Part shown: in pieces, positions 1-12,482 of the stretch
How positions within the stretch are numbered: the stretch's first letter is position 1
Layout: every line of letters begins with the position of its first letter
Assembly (NCBI GenBank): GCA_003550325.1
Contig: QKWP01000130.1
Span: 126,492 to 190,491, forward strand
DNA: 64,000 nucleotides
Reading direction: 5' to 3'
DNA from: Gigaspora rosea
Taxonomy: Eukaryota > Glomeromycota > Glomeromycetes > Diversisporales > Gigasporaceae
Translations under genes and position numbers: made by a program
The notes under the pieces: model-generated
The model's database searches: none
What the model saw: the letters and a program-made list of their open reading frames with translations, nothing else
Told to the model about the DNA's origin: nothing

Positions 1-402
1 GCTATACTTCTTATTGATGGGAGGACTATCATTTGAGTATGAGCAAACCATTCAGTGCAGTAGCCAAAGTTGGGCACCAATTCAGGCAGCTGGCTTAGTC
101 AATCATTACTGTTAGTATATAAAATTATGTAGCTTTTATGTAATTTTGCTAATAAAGATCAGACAGGTTACAAAGTTAAAAAAAAAAAAATTAATGTCAA
201 TATTAACATTAATATTAATGTTAATACAAATGTTTATATAAACATTTGTATTAGCGTTCAAAAGAAAAATTAATTGCTGTAAAAGTAATTTGCAGTAAAG
301 AAAACATTAGCTGCATCTGCCAAGGTTGAAGCAAGAAAAAAAATAAACGTGTTTATATAAATATTAATATAAACTTTAGTATTAATATTTGTATTAACAC
401 AG
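1..402. other. Window edge: ORF tail and AT repeats
   Basis: An open frame without a start runs from base 2 to a stop at about 118 on the plus strand (about 38 codons, containing SWAPIQAAGLVNHYC). An AATAAA-like signal near 150 and an A tract near 180 follow, so this could be the 3' end of a gene or element that begins outside the window. I do not recognise the peptide. From about 190 to 400 the DNA is an irregular array of AATATTAATGTTAATA-type words, which recur at 2050-2240. Confidence 0.3.
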
Positions 403-2047
403 TGTTGTTGACCAGTAGATAGAATTTTACTGGATGTCCAGATAATTTCAGTGTTTCAGTAGTTCCAGTAAAGTTTTCACTGGAAGGAATTATTTACTGG
501 AACCAATAAAAGATATAGTATCAAGAAATTTAGTAAGCTTTCAAATTTATTATAAAATAAAAATAAATATTTTTGTAACTCAAACATTTTAAAAATTTGC
601 AGTATGAAACGATTTGACAAATAAGTTTAAATACATTTATTAAGGAATTTTAGAATTAAAATTTGTAAAACTTATTTTATATAAATAAGAGATATAATAT
701 TTCTAATATTGTTTTATGCTTAACATGTATAAAATATCACATCAACAAAGTTAAATTAAACAAATAAAAGGCACTTATTAATAAATACTCAACTAGCATA
801 AATAAGGCTATTATAAAAGTTATAGATAATTAATTGATGAACTACTTGAATTAATACAAGCCAAAGAACTGGATTAATATCTTACTATATGTGAATAACA
901 ATCAAATCTAACTATTGTTTCAAGTTTTTTTGCTTAATTATAATAGTGTTTTTATTGAATTATTAATAAAATAATATTTGTTAAGCTATATAAAAAAAAA
1001 TCTAAACAAAAGTTTAATAATTTATGTAAAAAATAATTTAAGTAAAAGTTTAATAAGTTATATAAAAAATAATTTAAGCAAATGTTTTGTAATAATAGAA
1101 AAATAATTTAAGCAAAGGTTTAGTAAATAATATAATAAATAATTTGAGCTAAGGTTTAGTAAATAATTTGAGAAAAGGTTCAGTAAGTAATTTGGGCAAA
1201 AGTTATTATTTATCTGCATTTAGTTATTATGAAATAGTTTGTTGATTTGCATAATAAAAATTTTTTTACTTATTTTATCAAATAGGAGTCTTTAAATACT
1301 CCTATTTCAATTTTAGATTTCAAATTTTTAATACACAAATAAGATTTTTTAACCTCTTATTTATTTTCAAAATATGCTATTTTTTTTTAATTCTGAAACA
1401 ATAAAATTTGAATTCTCTATCCAACTGCATTAGTTTGCAAAAATTTGATTTTGATATATACATAAATGTTTAAATAAACTTTATTGGATTATTTATTTGT
1501 TATCTCATTATAGTGGAGCTTTCCGCATTAGATTAGTGTTAGTCAAACTTGAAGATGTTTTTATATTACTAGTTCTATGTAACAAATCTGCATTCTATAC
1601 CATAGATATAAAAAAAGTTTTTTAATTTAATACTTTTTTGACTTGCCAGATTTTACTAGACCACTAGAAGGGTCTAGTGACAACCAGTATTTAAAATAGA
1701 AATTTTAATTTACTGGTACATGCACCTGTTATATAAAAAAATACTGGTACAAAAAAAAAAAACCTGCATTAGTAGAAAATGATCATCAGATCATTAGGGG
1801 CACATAGATGCACACACCAGTTACTTCAAAAAATTTCGGATTATGCACTGTTTGTTGCACCAGCCCAATTTAAAATACCGGTATATGCAATATAAAAAAA
1901 ATGGTAGATTCAGATTTTTATCATGCTATTTTATACACTGGTGACAACTTATTACTGAAACCTATATATTTTCTAGTTTCATCCAGTTAGTTCCAATAAC
2001 TCTTCCAGTTCCAGTGATTTTTACTGAACTGGTCTTTTAACAACACT
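403..2047. mobile_element. Candidate inverted-repeat element
   Basis: The ends are inverted: AGTGTTGTT followed by ACCAGT and ACTGG words near 403-440 is matched in reverse complement by ACTGGTCTTTTAACAACACT near 2027-2047. The element sits inside the AATATTAAT repeat field, which continues on both sides. No coding frame is visible. An internal tandem block lies at about 985-1210. Part of the interior (about 540-1215) is related in reverse orientation to about 21320-22470. I could not see a convincing target duplication, so the boundaries are tentative. Confidence 0.4.
985..1210. repeat. Degenerate ~37-base tandem repeat
   Basis: Successive units of the form AATTTAAGCAAAGGTTTAGT are repeated about six times with much drift. 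The same unit occurs in reverse complement (TTTGCTCAAATTATTTATTA) at about 21345-21900. Confidence 0.65.
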
Positions 2048-2823
2048 ATAATAACATTAGTATTGCATATGAATGTTGGTATAAACATTTATATGTGAAT
2101 ATTAATATAAAAATGTTAATATAAACTTAATACAACTTAATACTAATGTTAATATAAATGTTAATACTAGTATTAATATGAATATTAATACTAATGTTAA
2201 TATGAACTTTAGCATTAACATTAATATGAATATTGTTATTCAAGTATCGGCCTCTGGACTTGGATCAGTAAATTAGTAGTAATTTTGTTTATATTAATGT
2301 TGATTGTCTGATCAATAATTTATATCATGTGATTTGAACTTTTTTTGCCATGGCTAGGGTACTTTTCTGTTTATAAATATTATTTATCAACTACTGTTTG
2401 CAAGATAAAATGCAAATCTTTTTATAATAATTGCATATTAAAATTTTATTATCATTATAGCAGTTTGCAAAAAGGTGTGATCCAGTAATTTCATGATAAT
2501 GATAGCGAAAAATTCTGAAATTTTAATTCACTATTGATCATATTTTTTAATTATAACGCTTCACAAAAAGATGTAACCTAGTGATTTTTTAATGATAATA
2601 TCTAAAAATTGCTAGGATTCCAGATTGTCTGTTATATTATATTTTTGATTGGTTATATTTATATTTCTTTGAAATCTTTTTAATTTCAAAAAATCTATAA
2701 AATTTATGATTTTCAAATGACATTGTGGTTACATCTTTTTGCAAAGTGCAATATAACTATTTGAAATCTATAATTCTTCAAGAATCAAAAATCTGCTAGA
2801 ATCAGCTGACTCCCATGATTTTC
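2048..2823. other. AT-rich intergenic DNA, no gene seen
   Basis: This stretch holds AATATTAAT-type words to about 2240. It then has several loosely repeated blocks around 2460-2600 and 2700-2760 containing TTTGCAAAAAGGTGTGA-like words, seen again in reverse near 3310. No coding frame or RNA gene is recognised. Confidence 0.4.
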
Positions 2824-3281
2824 ATATGGTCTGATTTTTGAAATTTATAAGTAGAGTGTATTTTTTTAAAACTTTAAAGCTAAATAACTTCTGATCTACT
2901 AGTCTGTTTTAAATAATTTTACTACCAAAATGTTCATCTCTTTGAGATGATTCCAACAAGCCCAAAATCATTAAAATCCAATCACAGGATCATGAAATAA
3001 TGCGCTATCAAATAGTGATGCACCTAGAGAGTGGGGTTGATTGGTTAGACCTATGTCTAAGCATCAACCTCACTCTCTAGGTGTGTCACTATTTGACAGC
3101 ACATTATCTCATGATCCTGTGATTGGATTTTAATGCTTTTGGGCTTGTTAGAATCTTCTCATTGAGAGGATCATTTTGGTAGTAAAATCATTTAAAACAG
3201 ACCAGTATATCAGAAGTTATTTAGCTTTAAAGTTTTAAAAAAATACACTCTACTTATAAATTCCAAAAATCAGCCCATATG
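2824..3281. mobile_element. Palindromic MITE or foldback, ~458 bp
   Basis: The two halves are near-perfect reverse complements along about 220 bases each, with the turn near 3050 (CTCTCTAGGTG on one side, CACCTAGAGAG on the other). The outer ends read CATATGGTCTGATTTTTG and CAGCCCATATG. There is no coding capacity. Arms this well matched indicate a fairly young non-autonomous element. Confidence 0.75.
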
Positions 3282-3448
3282 TACATGATATCATAACATG
3301 CAGAGGTCACACCTTTTTGCAAACATACAGGAGGTCACCAAAATTCTAGTTGGAATGCTTCAGTGTACATCAGAATCATAGTCGACTGGATCAGAATTGA
3401 TCAATTTTCCAAGATCATAAATTTTACTAATGAATCATTCATTCATTA

Positions 3449-3668
3449 GGTTGTTTGAATTTATAATTTCGTTTAATGTTCCCTTACAAAGCTTAAGCGT
3501 AGTGAGAGGAAAAGTCAAATTAAACAAACAATTGCATTATTATTGGTTGATTTATAAACACGTGACTTATTGGAATCGATCATTCTGATTGGCCTGTTTA
3601 ATTTTAGGGAGAACTCTTGGAGCTGAAGAGAGGGGGAACATTAAACGAAATTGTAATTTCAAACAGCC
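3449..3668. mobile_element. MITE, PIF/Harbinger-like by TTA duplication
   Basis: The 220-base unit begins GGTTGTTTGAA and ends TTCAAACAGCC, with terminal inverted repeats of about 35 bases continuing through TTTCGTTTAATGTTCCC. It is flanked on both sides by TTA (3446-3448 and 3669-3671). A three-base TTA/TWA target duplication is typical of PIF/Harbinger elements; the superfamily call is inference from that. Confidence 0.7.
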
Positions 3669-3671
3669 TTA

Positions 3672-4162
3672 ATTAAAAAAATGCCTAGCTGATAATATTG
3701 CTATAGAGCCTACTAACAACTAGGGCTAAACGACGACCTAGAGCCGATATATCTGACCCAGAATTTTGGTGACTCTCCTGTAAAATTCATAATTGAATTA
3801 AGAATTGACCTAAGATTTCTAAATCGGTCTAAATTGCGAAATAATGTATGTTACTGTGTAAATTAATATTTATTTTGACTTGGCTGATTTTTTTTAAAAA
3901 ATTCAATTTTATATGAGTAATGATTTTTGTTTGTTCATTTTTGGAAAGAATTATTTTCAATTTCTAATATGATAATATCATTGTTGCTTGTCATTTATTA
4001 ATAAAGCAAGGACATTTTCAAATGTTATCTGACTAATACCGTAACGCAACATTATTTTTACATATTACACAAGATTACACATAATCATACTGGCATCACA
4101 TGCCGTACAGCTATCCTTATAAACGCCTTATTGGGATGTGCAATAACAAATGATCGCATATA
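3672..4162. other. Intergenic DNA, nothing recognised
   Basis: AT-rich sequence without an open frame of note, an RNA gene or a clear repeat. Confidence 0.3.
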
Positions 4163-4425
4163 GAACTTCGGATTTCTACTACTTTTGAACTACACAGATT
4201 AAAATATGATTTTTTGGATTCCTCTTAGCATGCTCTATAATTATAAAGAGCCATTCTTCATTTTTATTAACACCAACTATGTTTCTTGAAGCTAATTTCG
4301 TTTTAATTATTTAAAATTAAAAAAAATGGTTCTAAATTGTTGTAGAGCATATCAAGAGGAATCCAAAAATTATACTTTTATCTGTATATACGCACTGGTT
4401 CAAAAATAGCAAGAATTCGAAGTTC
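4163..4425. mobile_element. Palindromic MITE, ~263 bp
   Basis: GAACTTCGGATTTCTACTA at the left is answered by AGAATTCGAAGTTC at the right. Inner blocks also pair (TTGGATTCCTCTTAGCATG against CATATCAAGAGGAATCCAA). The arms are about 110 bases with moderate divergence. It lies immediately 3' of the Sel1-repeat gene fragment. Confidence 0.6.
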
Positions 4426-4469
4426 AGTTATTTTTCTATTTGAATTTCAGAAATTTTCCAGACTCTAAA

Positions 4470-5031
4470 AAAATTGATTATATGACTATGCATATCGCCT
4501 TACGTTCATCTTTTTCAACTCCAATTCCATAAAGATAGCGATACCCAACACCACATAACCCACAAGCTTCCCCGACTCTGCTGCCTTTTGAAAATATTAA
4601 GTTCATTCTTTTCAACACCAACTATTGCACCAATATACCCCAGCTCTGCTGATTTTTTGCAGCAAATGAATGCCTTGTGTTCGTCCTTTTCAACCCATAT
4701 ACTGTGATAATAACAACATGCAAGAACACATTGAATTATAGAATTGACTTTATCTTTTAAGCAAAACTTGATAATATCATCAGGACTTTGTTTTTTTTTA
4801 TTAAAAGTTGTTCTAATGTGTCAAAACTTAAATGCAGATTTTCCCATTTAATATTTCTTCATTGAACATATTACACATTTCTTTAACTATTTCATTAATA
4901 AAATCCTGCAAAAAAACTTGTGGCTTATCTTCTAAATACAATTGGATAATATCGTTGACTATTTGGATAATTCTTATTAAACAGTCGATTTTTCCTTGCT
5001 GTCTTGCAGGAAAGTTATTGTAAATTAACAT
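4470..5031 (-). pseudogene. Sel1-like repeat protein gene fragment
   Basis: On the minus strand a frame opens at 5031 and stops at 4828. Its peptide has a helical segment (IIQIVNDIIQLYLEDKP, then FINEIVKEMCNMFNEEI) like the linker before Sel1-like repeats in glomeromycotan kinase/SLR proteins. Downstream, in shifted frames, typical Sel1-repeat words appear: IWVEKDEHKAFICCKKSAEL (about 4715-4655), then GYRYLYGIGVEKDERKA (about 4555-4500). Sel1-like repeats are 35-45-residue alpha hairpins that scaffold protein interactions. The frame changes at least twice and the repeat units are eroded, so I read it as a decayed fragment of a large expanded family rather than a working gene. Its 5' side is cut off by the LTR element starting at 5179. 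A functional gene with unseen introns is less likely. Confidence 0.6.
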
Positions 5032-5178
5032 TTTGATGCTGTAACAAGGTTCAACTATAATAAAAAATAAAAAAGGATCTTGTTTCGCGTACTCGTGTGT
5101 AAATAATATAATAAATATTAATAGTGGTACTTATTTATATAAAAAAGAAATGATTCAATTAATTTATAACAATTAGAT

Positions 5179-5628
5179 TGTTATAGAATAGGTTTCTTGT
5201 TAAATACAGAGTAAAGCAGAGTTTTACAGTTTTACGGTTTTACAGTTTTACAGTTTTACAGTTTTATTAGTTTTATTAGTTTTATTAGTTTTGTTAGTTT
5301 TATGAGTTTTACAAAAAATATATAAACCCCAGCTTTTATCCTTCCTTAGCTTTAAGATTTGTTCCCTGCAATTCTTTAGTTATAGGAATTCTTTAGGCAC
5401 AGAAACCTTTAGATAGTCTTGTAGCAAAGTCTTGTAACGTACTTAAATAAAATATATCTTTGCCCAACTAAATACACTCTTGTTCTTTGAGTAAAATATA
5501 TCGAACTGTCACAGTGAGGAAACATTCCACTTCCACACCGCTTCATATCTTCTCTGACCCTACAAGATCTCTGTCGCCGTGTGCTATATTGCTAGTAGTA
5601 TATTAAGAAGGCTATACCGCTTGTAACA
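5179..5628 (+). repeat. 5' LTR of the 5.2-11.2 kb element
   Basis: 450 bases. Near its start are tandem TTTTACAG and TTTTATTAG units, followed by a TATATAAACC core-promoter-like box at about 5320 and an AATAAAATAT polyadenylation-like signal at about 5446. It ends in GCTTGTAACA. Confidence 0.85.
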
Positions 5629-6089
5629 TTTTGGTGCCTTCTGCTGGAAATCATTAAAAATACCCGGAAAGCATTAAAATCTGTTGAAAATATTAAAAAC
5701 AGCCAGAACTTTTAGGACCTCCTTCTCCTCCTCCTCCTCTTTGAAAATTAAAGCAGCCAGGAACATTGTTCAAATATTGATGAGTAGAAACATTAAGTTG
5801 AATCCACTCCTTCTTTTTCTTTTGGGAAAGATTATTTCTTTTATTTACGTCTGACTATTACCAAGGAGTAATAGCTTTTAGTTTTCCTGTCGAATTGAAA
5901 GAGATTCATTCAGAAGGGCATACTTGAAGCCTCTTGCATTTGTTGCACTGGTATTTTCCTGTCGAATTGAAAGAGATTCGTTCAGAAGGGCATACTTGAA
6001 GCTCTGCTTTTGTAGCACCCCATTTAGTTATTTAGTTTTTTTTTGACACAGTTTAATAGTTTAGTAATAAAAATTTTATGAAATGAAAA

Positions 6090-8640
6090 ACCCTCTTACT
6101 CTCTTAAAATTTGGTTCTCACCAAATCTCCAACTCTACGAAATCCCAAATCTACCACTTTCTATATCAACTCCACGTCCACTTAAACCCAACCCCATAAA
6201 TTCCAAATTCATCCAAGCCCTACTGTTACCACAAACCCAATTTCACTAAAATCCGACTATATTAAACCCCAACTTTATAAATCCGACTCCAAGTAACCAC
6301 TATATATATACTATAACAAAAACATTCATTATTTATTATTTACTTATCTCTTTATTTAATATACTTTAATTTAATTTAATACATTTACCCGATCCAAAAC
6401 TACTTCTACTTTCTAACCTCTAAACCCAACTATTTTAGAAATCCTATCTTTAAACCTGATCTTCCACTATCTACCTTTTCCCTCAACCATGAATCTATCC
6501 TTATGACCGTCTATTCTGAATACCCTATTTCTAACTACCCCAAACTTCCGAATCTAATCCACCTTTCGAATCCACCTCCAAGACCCTTTACAAACCTAAT
6601 TCTAAACCTGTCCTCTATCCATTTCTTATTATCCGCTGCTTACTTCTAAAACTATCTCTAAACCTTTATTCCTTATAACCCGCTAAACACCAAACCCTAG
6701 CCCCTTTTACTTCAAATTAATTCATTCTTAAAACCCGAGTTGTCCTCTCTGATATACCTAAAACCCGTCTCCATTACCTGATTCGATATTTCTCCTAACA
6801 CCAAACCCCAATCTTCTCTACTAACCCTACAACCTTATCTATTATACTGTATTCAAGCAAACGTAATATGATTACAGGGCCCCAGTCGATTTCTCTGGAA
6901 AATTTTAATTCAAATAACCAAGTTCGTAAACGTTCTGCCGAATTTGGACCACCAGTACCTTTGACTAAAAACGAAGACAGTCAAGTACCCAAACTCAAAT
7001 ACTAACATTCCAGATTCGCCGAAATACCGATCTCATTACCCTCGGTTCCGAAATCTCTGAAATCTTGACTTCTCTAAAAGTTCCAGCTTCACCTTATCAA
7101 GTCTATCCATCAAATCTAATTCGTCCTAACAAATAAAAGAGTTAGAGAAAAATAAGTGATCTACAAAAAAAATAATAGAGATAAAATCTATATTTAAAAA
7201 AAAAAAAATCCAAGCTATTATTTCTGTTAGTTAGGAACGCTCAAAATTTTACAATCATATTGATTATTCTGCACTAATCATTTCAGCCGAAATGATACTT
7301 TCATCCACATTAATTATTTCGTTCGCATTGATCACTGCATTCGCAATGATCATTTTATTTGCAGAAATAATTCCATCTGCATTAATCATATCATTCGATA
7401 TGATATATTTATATACCTACAAAAAAAAACAAAACCATAGTACTCGTTAATAGGAAAGACGTGAAATTAGTTAAACAAAATTTTCTTTTTTTAAAAAAAA
7501 AAATAAAATAAAATAAAAAAAAAATATTACCTACATCGGAATACTGAGAAATCAGACAAAAACAACTCGAGAGAAGACCCAGAAAATCAAGGTTAGTCCA
7601 CTAAAGAAATACAAGATCCGACCGAAGTTGACAAGCCCATGTACAAGAAGGAATATCCCAAGATGTCAAAATGTCAAGTTCCAGACCCAGAACCCGCGAA
7701 ACAAGATAGGGATGCCACCCAAAGACGAAAAAGATTAATAGAGGCAAATATAGACACAGTCGAAAAATTGTATAAAAAGATAACCATACCTAGTCTGCGA
7801 AATTCGTCGAACAAGATCATACCCGGAGAAATACAACAAGAACTTCGAATGTAGGAATAAAAACCAAAGACTACCTGAAGCACTCGGACCATGAAAAAGG
7901 CACCACCTGGAACAGCCACCTTGTAACGACTCAAGACCCGTAGAGAAAAGATAAGATCCAGCGAAGATAAACCAAGCCCGAATCCAACAAGAAATTAGTC
8001 GAAGTTTAAAAAAAAAATAATAATAATAATACTTAACATACGTTGAAAAAAAGACATACCGGATTTAGACCTATTGACACTGAATTCACGACGAAATGGA
8101 CGGCGAAACAAGACTTACCCCCAAGCGCTGAGACCCCCGAAATGATGACCACAGGCCATGAACAACAAGACGAAGAAAAAGATATCAAAGTAACAACCAC
8201 TTCGCACTAACGAAAGACCCAACAGGAAAGCTCCACATACGGCAAAACCCACAACCACGAAAATGCCGAAGACGAAATGAAACCTAGGGAAAACGAAGCT
8301 ACACTGAAAAAAAAAAAATCGTGAACCACAACCCAGAAATGATGCATATCAGAAACACACCTACCTCAGTAATGTAGACCCAGAAGTCCGAAGCTGCAAG
8401 AATGTTCGCACAGCAAAGCGAAAGAAAATGTGGACCTCGAAAAACGACAACAGCGAAACGAGTATATAACAAAGGCCTTGACGTCAACTACGACGACGAA
8501 GTCTATGAACTCCAAGAAGCGACGACTCCAAGATTTAACGACGACTTAGTTGATAACCTAGTGAAAAAAAAAGAGAAGAGAAAAAGTATTAACATGTGTA
8601 AATCGGAAAAATTCTTAAATTAATATTATACATGATCTTC
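6090..8640. other. Strand-asymmetric interior of the LTR element
   Basis: From about 6090 to 6850 the plus strand is strikingly poor in G and rich in C and T. From about 7560 to 8560 it is rich in A, C and G and poor in T. Only short frames occur (71 codons at 7639-7854 and 73 codons at 8402-8623, both plus strand and charge-rich). Neither matches a domain I know. The bias is unlike the surrounding genome. Confidence 0.5.
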
Positions 8641-9168
8641 TGGTGTAACATAATGACTATTACTATGATTATGACTGTCGGAACACGTATTACTAAATCA
8701 TGATCGAAACTAAGACTCACGTTACTTACTTCGAAACTACACGAAGTATTCGACGTACATTAAACAATTAAATCGGAAAAGACAATAATAGACAAAGACT
8801 TTTAACAAATTCGATACTTTATACTTAAGATTTTTAGATACAGAAACTTAAAAACTTTATTATTACATCGAAATACTTTTCAATTTTATTAACTTTATAT
8901 TATTTATTATTTATTTTTAAAAAAACTCAATATTATTTTATTTTTATTATTACTATTACAACATTAATTATTACTCATATTATTTACAAAATTTCAAAAA
9001 ATTTAAGAATTTTATTTACAAGAATAATTAAAATAGATACAAAAATTATTTGCAAAATAATACGACGATTTCTATTTACTTCTTCAACCCTTCTTTGCCA
9101 CTCTTGATTTTCTTCTTCCAACTCTCTATTTTCTTCTTCCAACTCACTAGCTTCTTCGACTCTTCTTT

Positions 9169-9354
9169 CTACCTCTCCAACTCTTCTTCTAAAACCGTAT
9201 TTTCATCTTCTAAGTTTGCCGCCCAAGCCCTCCACCTATTTCGTTCTAGAACCATCTGCTCATACTGACTTTCTTGCTGAAGGGCTTCGACGTCAGGAGG
9301 ATTTATTTCTTGTGCTTGTTCTTGATAGTTTATTAGGCGGGTTTGGAGCCTCAC
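9169..9354 (-). other. Antisense Glu-rich coiled-coil-like frame
   Basis: Within the LTR element but on the opposite strand is a 61-codon open frame. Its peptide is rich in Glu, Gln and Leu with heptad-like spacing (LEDENTVLEEELER). The mirror strand is a CTTCTTCC-rich tract, so the pattern may come from a purine/pyrimidine-asymmetric repeat rather than a selected protein. Function unknown. Confidence 0.25.
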
Positions 9355-10767
9355 TATTCGAGAAGGGATGGAATCAGCCTTCTTAGTACGAGTTATCTAT
9401 AAAATAAAAATAATTAGAAACGACTATTTCTAAGCATTATGTATACTGAAAAAGGGAAAATAAAATAAACACAAGTGCGTTGGCTACCACACTTGTGAAA
9501 GACTGAGTTGAAATGGAAAATATCTACCGGGGCGACTACTATAGTGGTAAAACTGAATGTAGAGCGCTCACCCAGTCGTAGAAGACCGGCTTCGCACATA
9601 GCAAGTGCTAAGACTAAGCTCACAGTCTGAAAGTATACACACCTGGAGCAAGGCAAGGCAAAAGTCGACGAAAAGTTTTTATAAAAAGAAAATTTATTAT
9701 CTAAACAAGAAAGAGAAAACAAATTAATTAGAAAATTTTAGAAAGAGAAAAGGACAATAGAAAAGAAATAGTAAAAGGAATATTAACTAGGAAAGATTTT
9801 GAGTTAAAATTTTGAAGGAAATGAACATTTGGATACAATTTTAAATAGAAATGAACAATAGAGATAACTATTCCAAAATGGAAAATCAATCAACTGCAAA
9901 CAACAACAGAGAAAATCACAACGATGAGAAAATAATTCACAGAATTAAAAATTAGCTGATTATAAACACCAATTAGAAAAATAGAAGCTAATTTTAGACA
10001 AATTAATAAGGAAAGTTCGGAGACCTCACAACTTTTATGGGGAGAAAGCAACAATGAAATTGCCAAAACACATGTTGAGCAAAATTTTTGACAAGTTTTG
10101 CCAAGTTTTGCAAAATATTCTCAAGCAAAATTTTTGCACACGAACAATACAAATGCAAAACATGTGGGAATTAAAAAAAATTAACATGCGATAAAATTCT
10201 TTGTTGTACTAGAAAAACAAGGCCATAACAAGTTTACTATCAACTGAGATTCTCAAGTACAATCATGTATGAATCATCAGTTCCAACAATTATGCATGAT
10301 AATAGATGTGCATCTCCAAATTAATTTCCAAATTAGGAAAACATCCACATTGATTTGACAAGTAAATCCAAAATTGACATAATATCTATATTAAATTTTC
10401 TCATTACAATTTTAACTTTTTATTACTATATTTGAAAATTTCACAACAATTCTAAAAATATTAGTGAGAGATACAAAACCAAAATAGACAAAATACTAGA
10501 AACAGAAACAAACTCAGGAACACCAATTACCCAAGCAATAGAATACAAAATAGAAACTTCTATTCTTTAGCCTCAGACCTTAGCCACATCTATTAAATTA
10601 AACACATGCTAAAACAAAGCAAAGAAACTATCGAAGGACCCAAAGTTTAATGAATGACCAGATACAGATCTAAATTTTATAATTGATAGTATATAATTTT
10701 CTTTAATAATTTTTCAAAGTTATTAGATTTAGAAACTCACGGAGTTCATTCTTAAAGGGGACGGAAA

Positions 10768-11249
10768 TGTGATAAAATAGGTTTTTTGTTAGATACAGAG
10801 TAAAGCAGAGTTTTACAGTTTTACAGTTTTACAGTTTTACAGTTTTACAGTTTTACAGTTTTACAGTTTTACAGTTTTATAGTTTTATTAGTTTTATTAG
10901 TTTTATTAGTTTTGTTAGTTTTATGAGTTTTACAAAAGATATATAAACCCCAGCTTTTATCCTTCCTTAGCTTTAGGATTTGTTCCCTGCAATTCTTTAG
11001 TTATAGGAATTCTTTAGGCACAGAAACCTTTAGATAGTCTTGTAGCAAAGTCTTGTAACGTACTTAAATAAAATATATCTTTGCCCAACTAAATACACTC
11101 CTGTTCTTTGGGTAAAATGTATCGAACTGCCATAGTGAGGAAACATTCCACTTCCACACTGCTTCATATCTTCTCTGACCCTACAAGATCCCTGTCGCCG
11201 TGTGCTATGTTGCTAGTAGTATATTAAGAAGGCTATACCGCTTGTAACA
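10768..11249 (+). repeat. 3' LTR of the 5.2-11.2 kb element
   Basis: 482 bases. It is longer than the 5' copy mainly because it carries more TTTTACAG units. The polypurine tract lies immediately upstream (about 10754-10767), and AGAT follows at 11250-11253. Confidence 0.85.
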
Positions 11250-11403
11250 AGATAACGAAATATTTTTATTATTAAATAAGCAAAAATAAATAAATAAAAA
11301 TAACTAATCCTATTTATCATAATTCAACTTAAGAAATTTATTGTAGTCCAGTTCGTGGGTTATATATGTTACATAAAATTTGATCTGCAATAATCGTAGG
11401 TAT

Positions 11404-11597
11404 AAGGCCATGCTAAGTTGATTTTTCGTTTTGCATTACCCACCGTCCCATTTTTCAATTTTTTTTATTTTATTTTTTTTTTTAGATCTCAATTGTACCA
11501 ATTCTTCGATTTTTGACATCTATTTTTTCTCGCTACTTTCATCTGGTGTCACTCAATGGAGACCTTAATTTTCTGTAATAGTCCGATAGGACTGACA
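11404..11597 (+). mobile_element. Truncated GGCCACGC-family MITE
   Basis: The sequence from AAGGCCATGCTAAGTTG through ATTTTTCGTTTTGCATTACC to GATAGGACTGAC matches the first part of the complete copy at 42438-42780. The second half is missing. Sequence beyond it (about 11600-11800) is rich in GTTAGTTG/CAACTAGTT words and is not classified. Confidence 0.55.
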
Positions 11598-12019
11598 GTA
11601 GTGTTAGTTGAAAAACCAACTAGTTGGCAACTTTTCAACTAATGACTTTAAAAAAAATTTAAAAAACTATTGTCAACAAGATCGATTTTACAATCAATTG
11701 TTAGTTGTCAACTAGTTATAATCTAGTTATCAACTTAATGTAATTTATATTCATCAACTAAACAAAATAACCATTGATTGATAACTAATTATGCTTCTCG
11801 GGTTGAGATGTATCTGGTGTGCATTTTTTCATTTCAACTTTGCTAGTTTTCAATGTGTTTACACCAACTGGGGTATCCTCCAAAGCATAAAGGCACTATT
11901 CTTCGTATACAATATGAATTGCTCTGTGTACCAATCATAGAGTCAGTATTTTATTTACAGTTGTCATTTTTCTATTTTCAATGATTGAAAAATGATTCAG
12001 ACGTTTCTTGACATAACAT

Positions 12020-12053
<34 letters not shown>

Positions 12054-12054
<1 letters not shown>

Positions 12055-12227
12055 AGTCGGACCTCTCTAAGTACACCCTCTCTAAGTGCACACACTCTCT
12101 AAATGCATGCTTAAGTGATGGCCCAAATATATACTTGACCTCTATAAATGCACTTTTTCTTATTATTCACTAAATGCATGTTATGAAAGCATGGTCCCAA
12201 GAGTGTGCACTTAGAGAGGTCTGACTG
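12054..12227. mobile_element. Pogo-like MITE, 174 bp
   Basis: The ends are CAGTCGGACCTCTCTAAG and its reverse complement CTTAGAGAGGTCTGACTG (one mismatch), flanked by TA on each side. It sits in an ATA/TAA microsatellite. CAGT.GGACCTCT ends with a TA duplication are characteristic of pogo/Tigger-type elements. Internal copies of CTCTCTAAGTGCAC extend the repeat. Confidence 0.78.
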
Positions 12228-12482
12228 TAATAATAATAAGCGTAGTTCATATTTATTAATGATATTAATAATTTTAAGTGGTTCTTTTAGTGACACATGT
12301 TTCAATTTTTTTTTAATTATACTTGAATCGTTTTATATATTATATTTGAATTGACATTTTTTTTAAATCACTACTGTATATTAGACCAGGACCCCGAACA
12401 ATACATAGATAGGTAAGGTGACTTTTAAATTTTTTATTAATTGCTGTATGCAAGGATTTTTTATAGATCAGTACACAAAATT

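Larger units (their letters stand above)
5179..11249 (+). mobile_element. LTR retrotransposon relic, probably Ty3-like
   Basis: Two long terminal repeats (5179-5628 and 10768-11249) share TGTTA-like starts and GTAACA ends. They are flanked by the 4-base duplication AGAT (5175-5178 and 11250-11253). A TGGTGCC primer-binding-like site follows the left LTR, and the purine tract AAAGGGGACGGAAA precedes the right one, giving plus orientation. The 5.1 kb interior has no recognisable gag or polymerase reading frame, so the element is broken or was a large non-autonomous derivative. By eye the LTRs differ at about 15 positions over about 430 bases, mostly transitions, plus copy-number changes in an 8-base tandem repeat. 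That suggests an old but not ancient insertion. The family is inferred only from the duplication size and the PBS. Confidence 0.82.
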
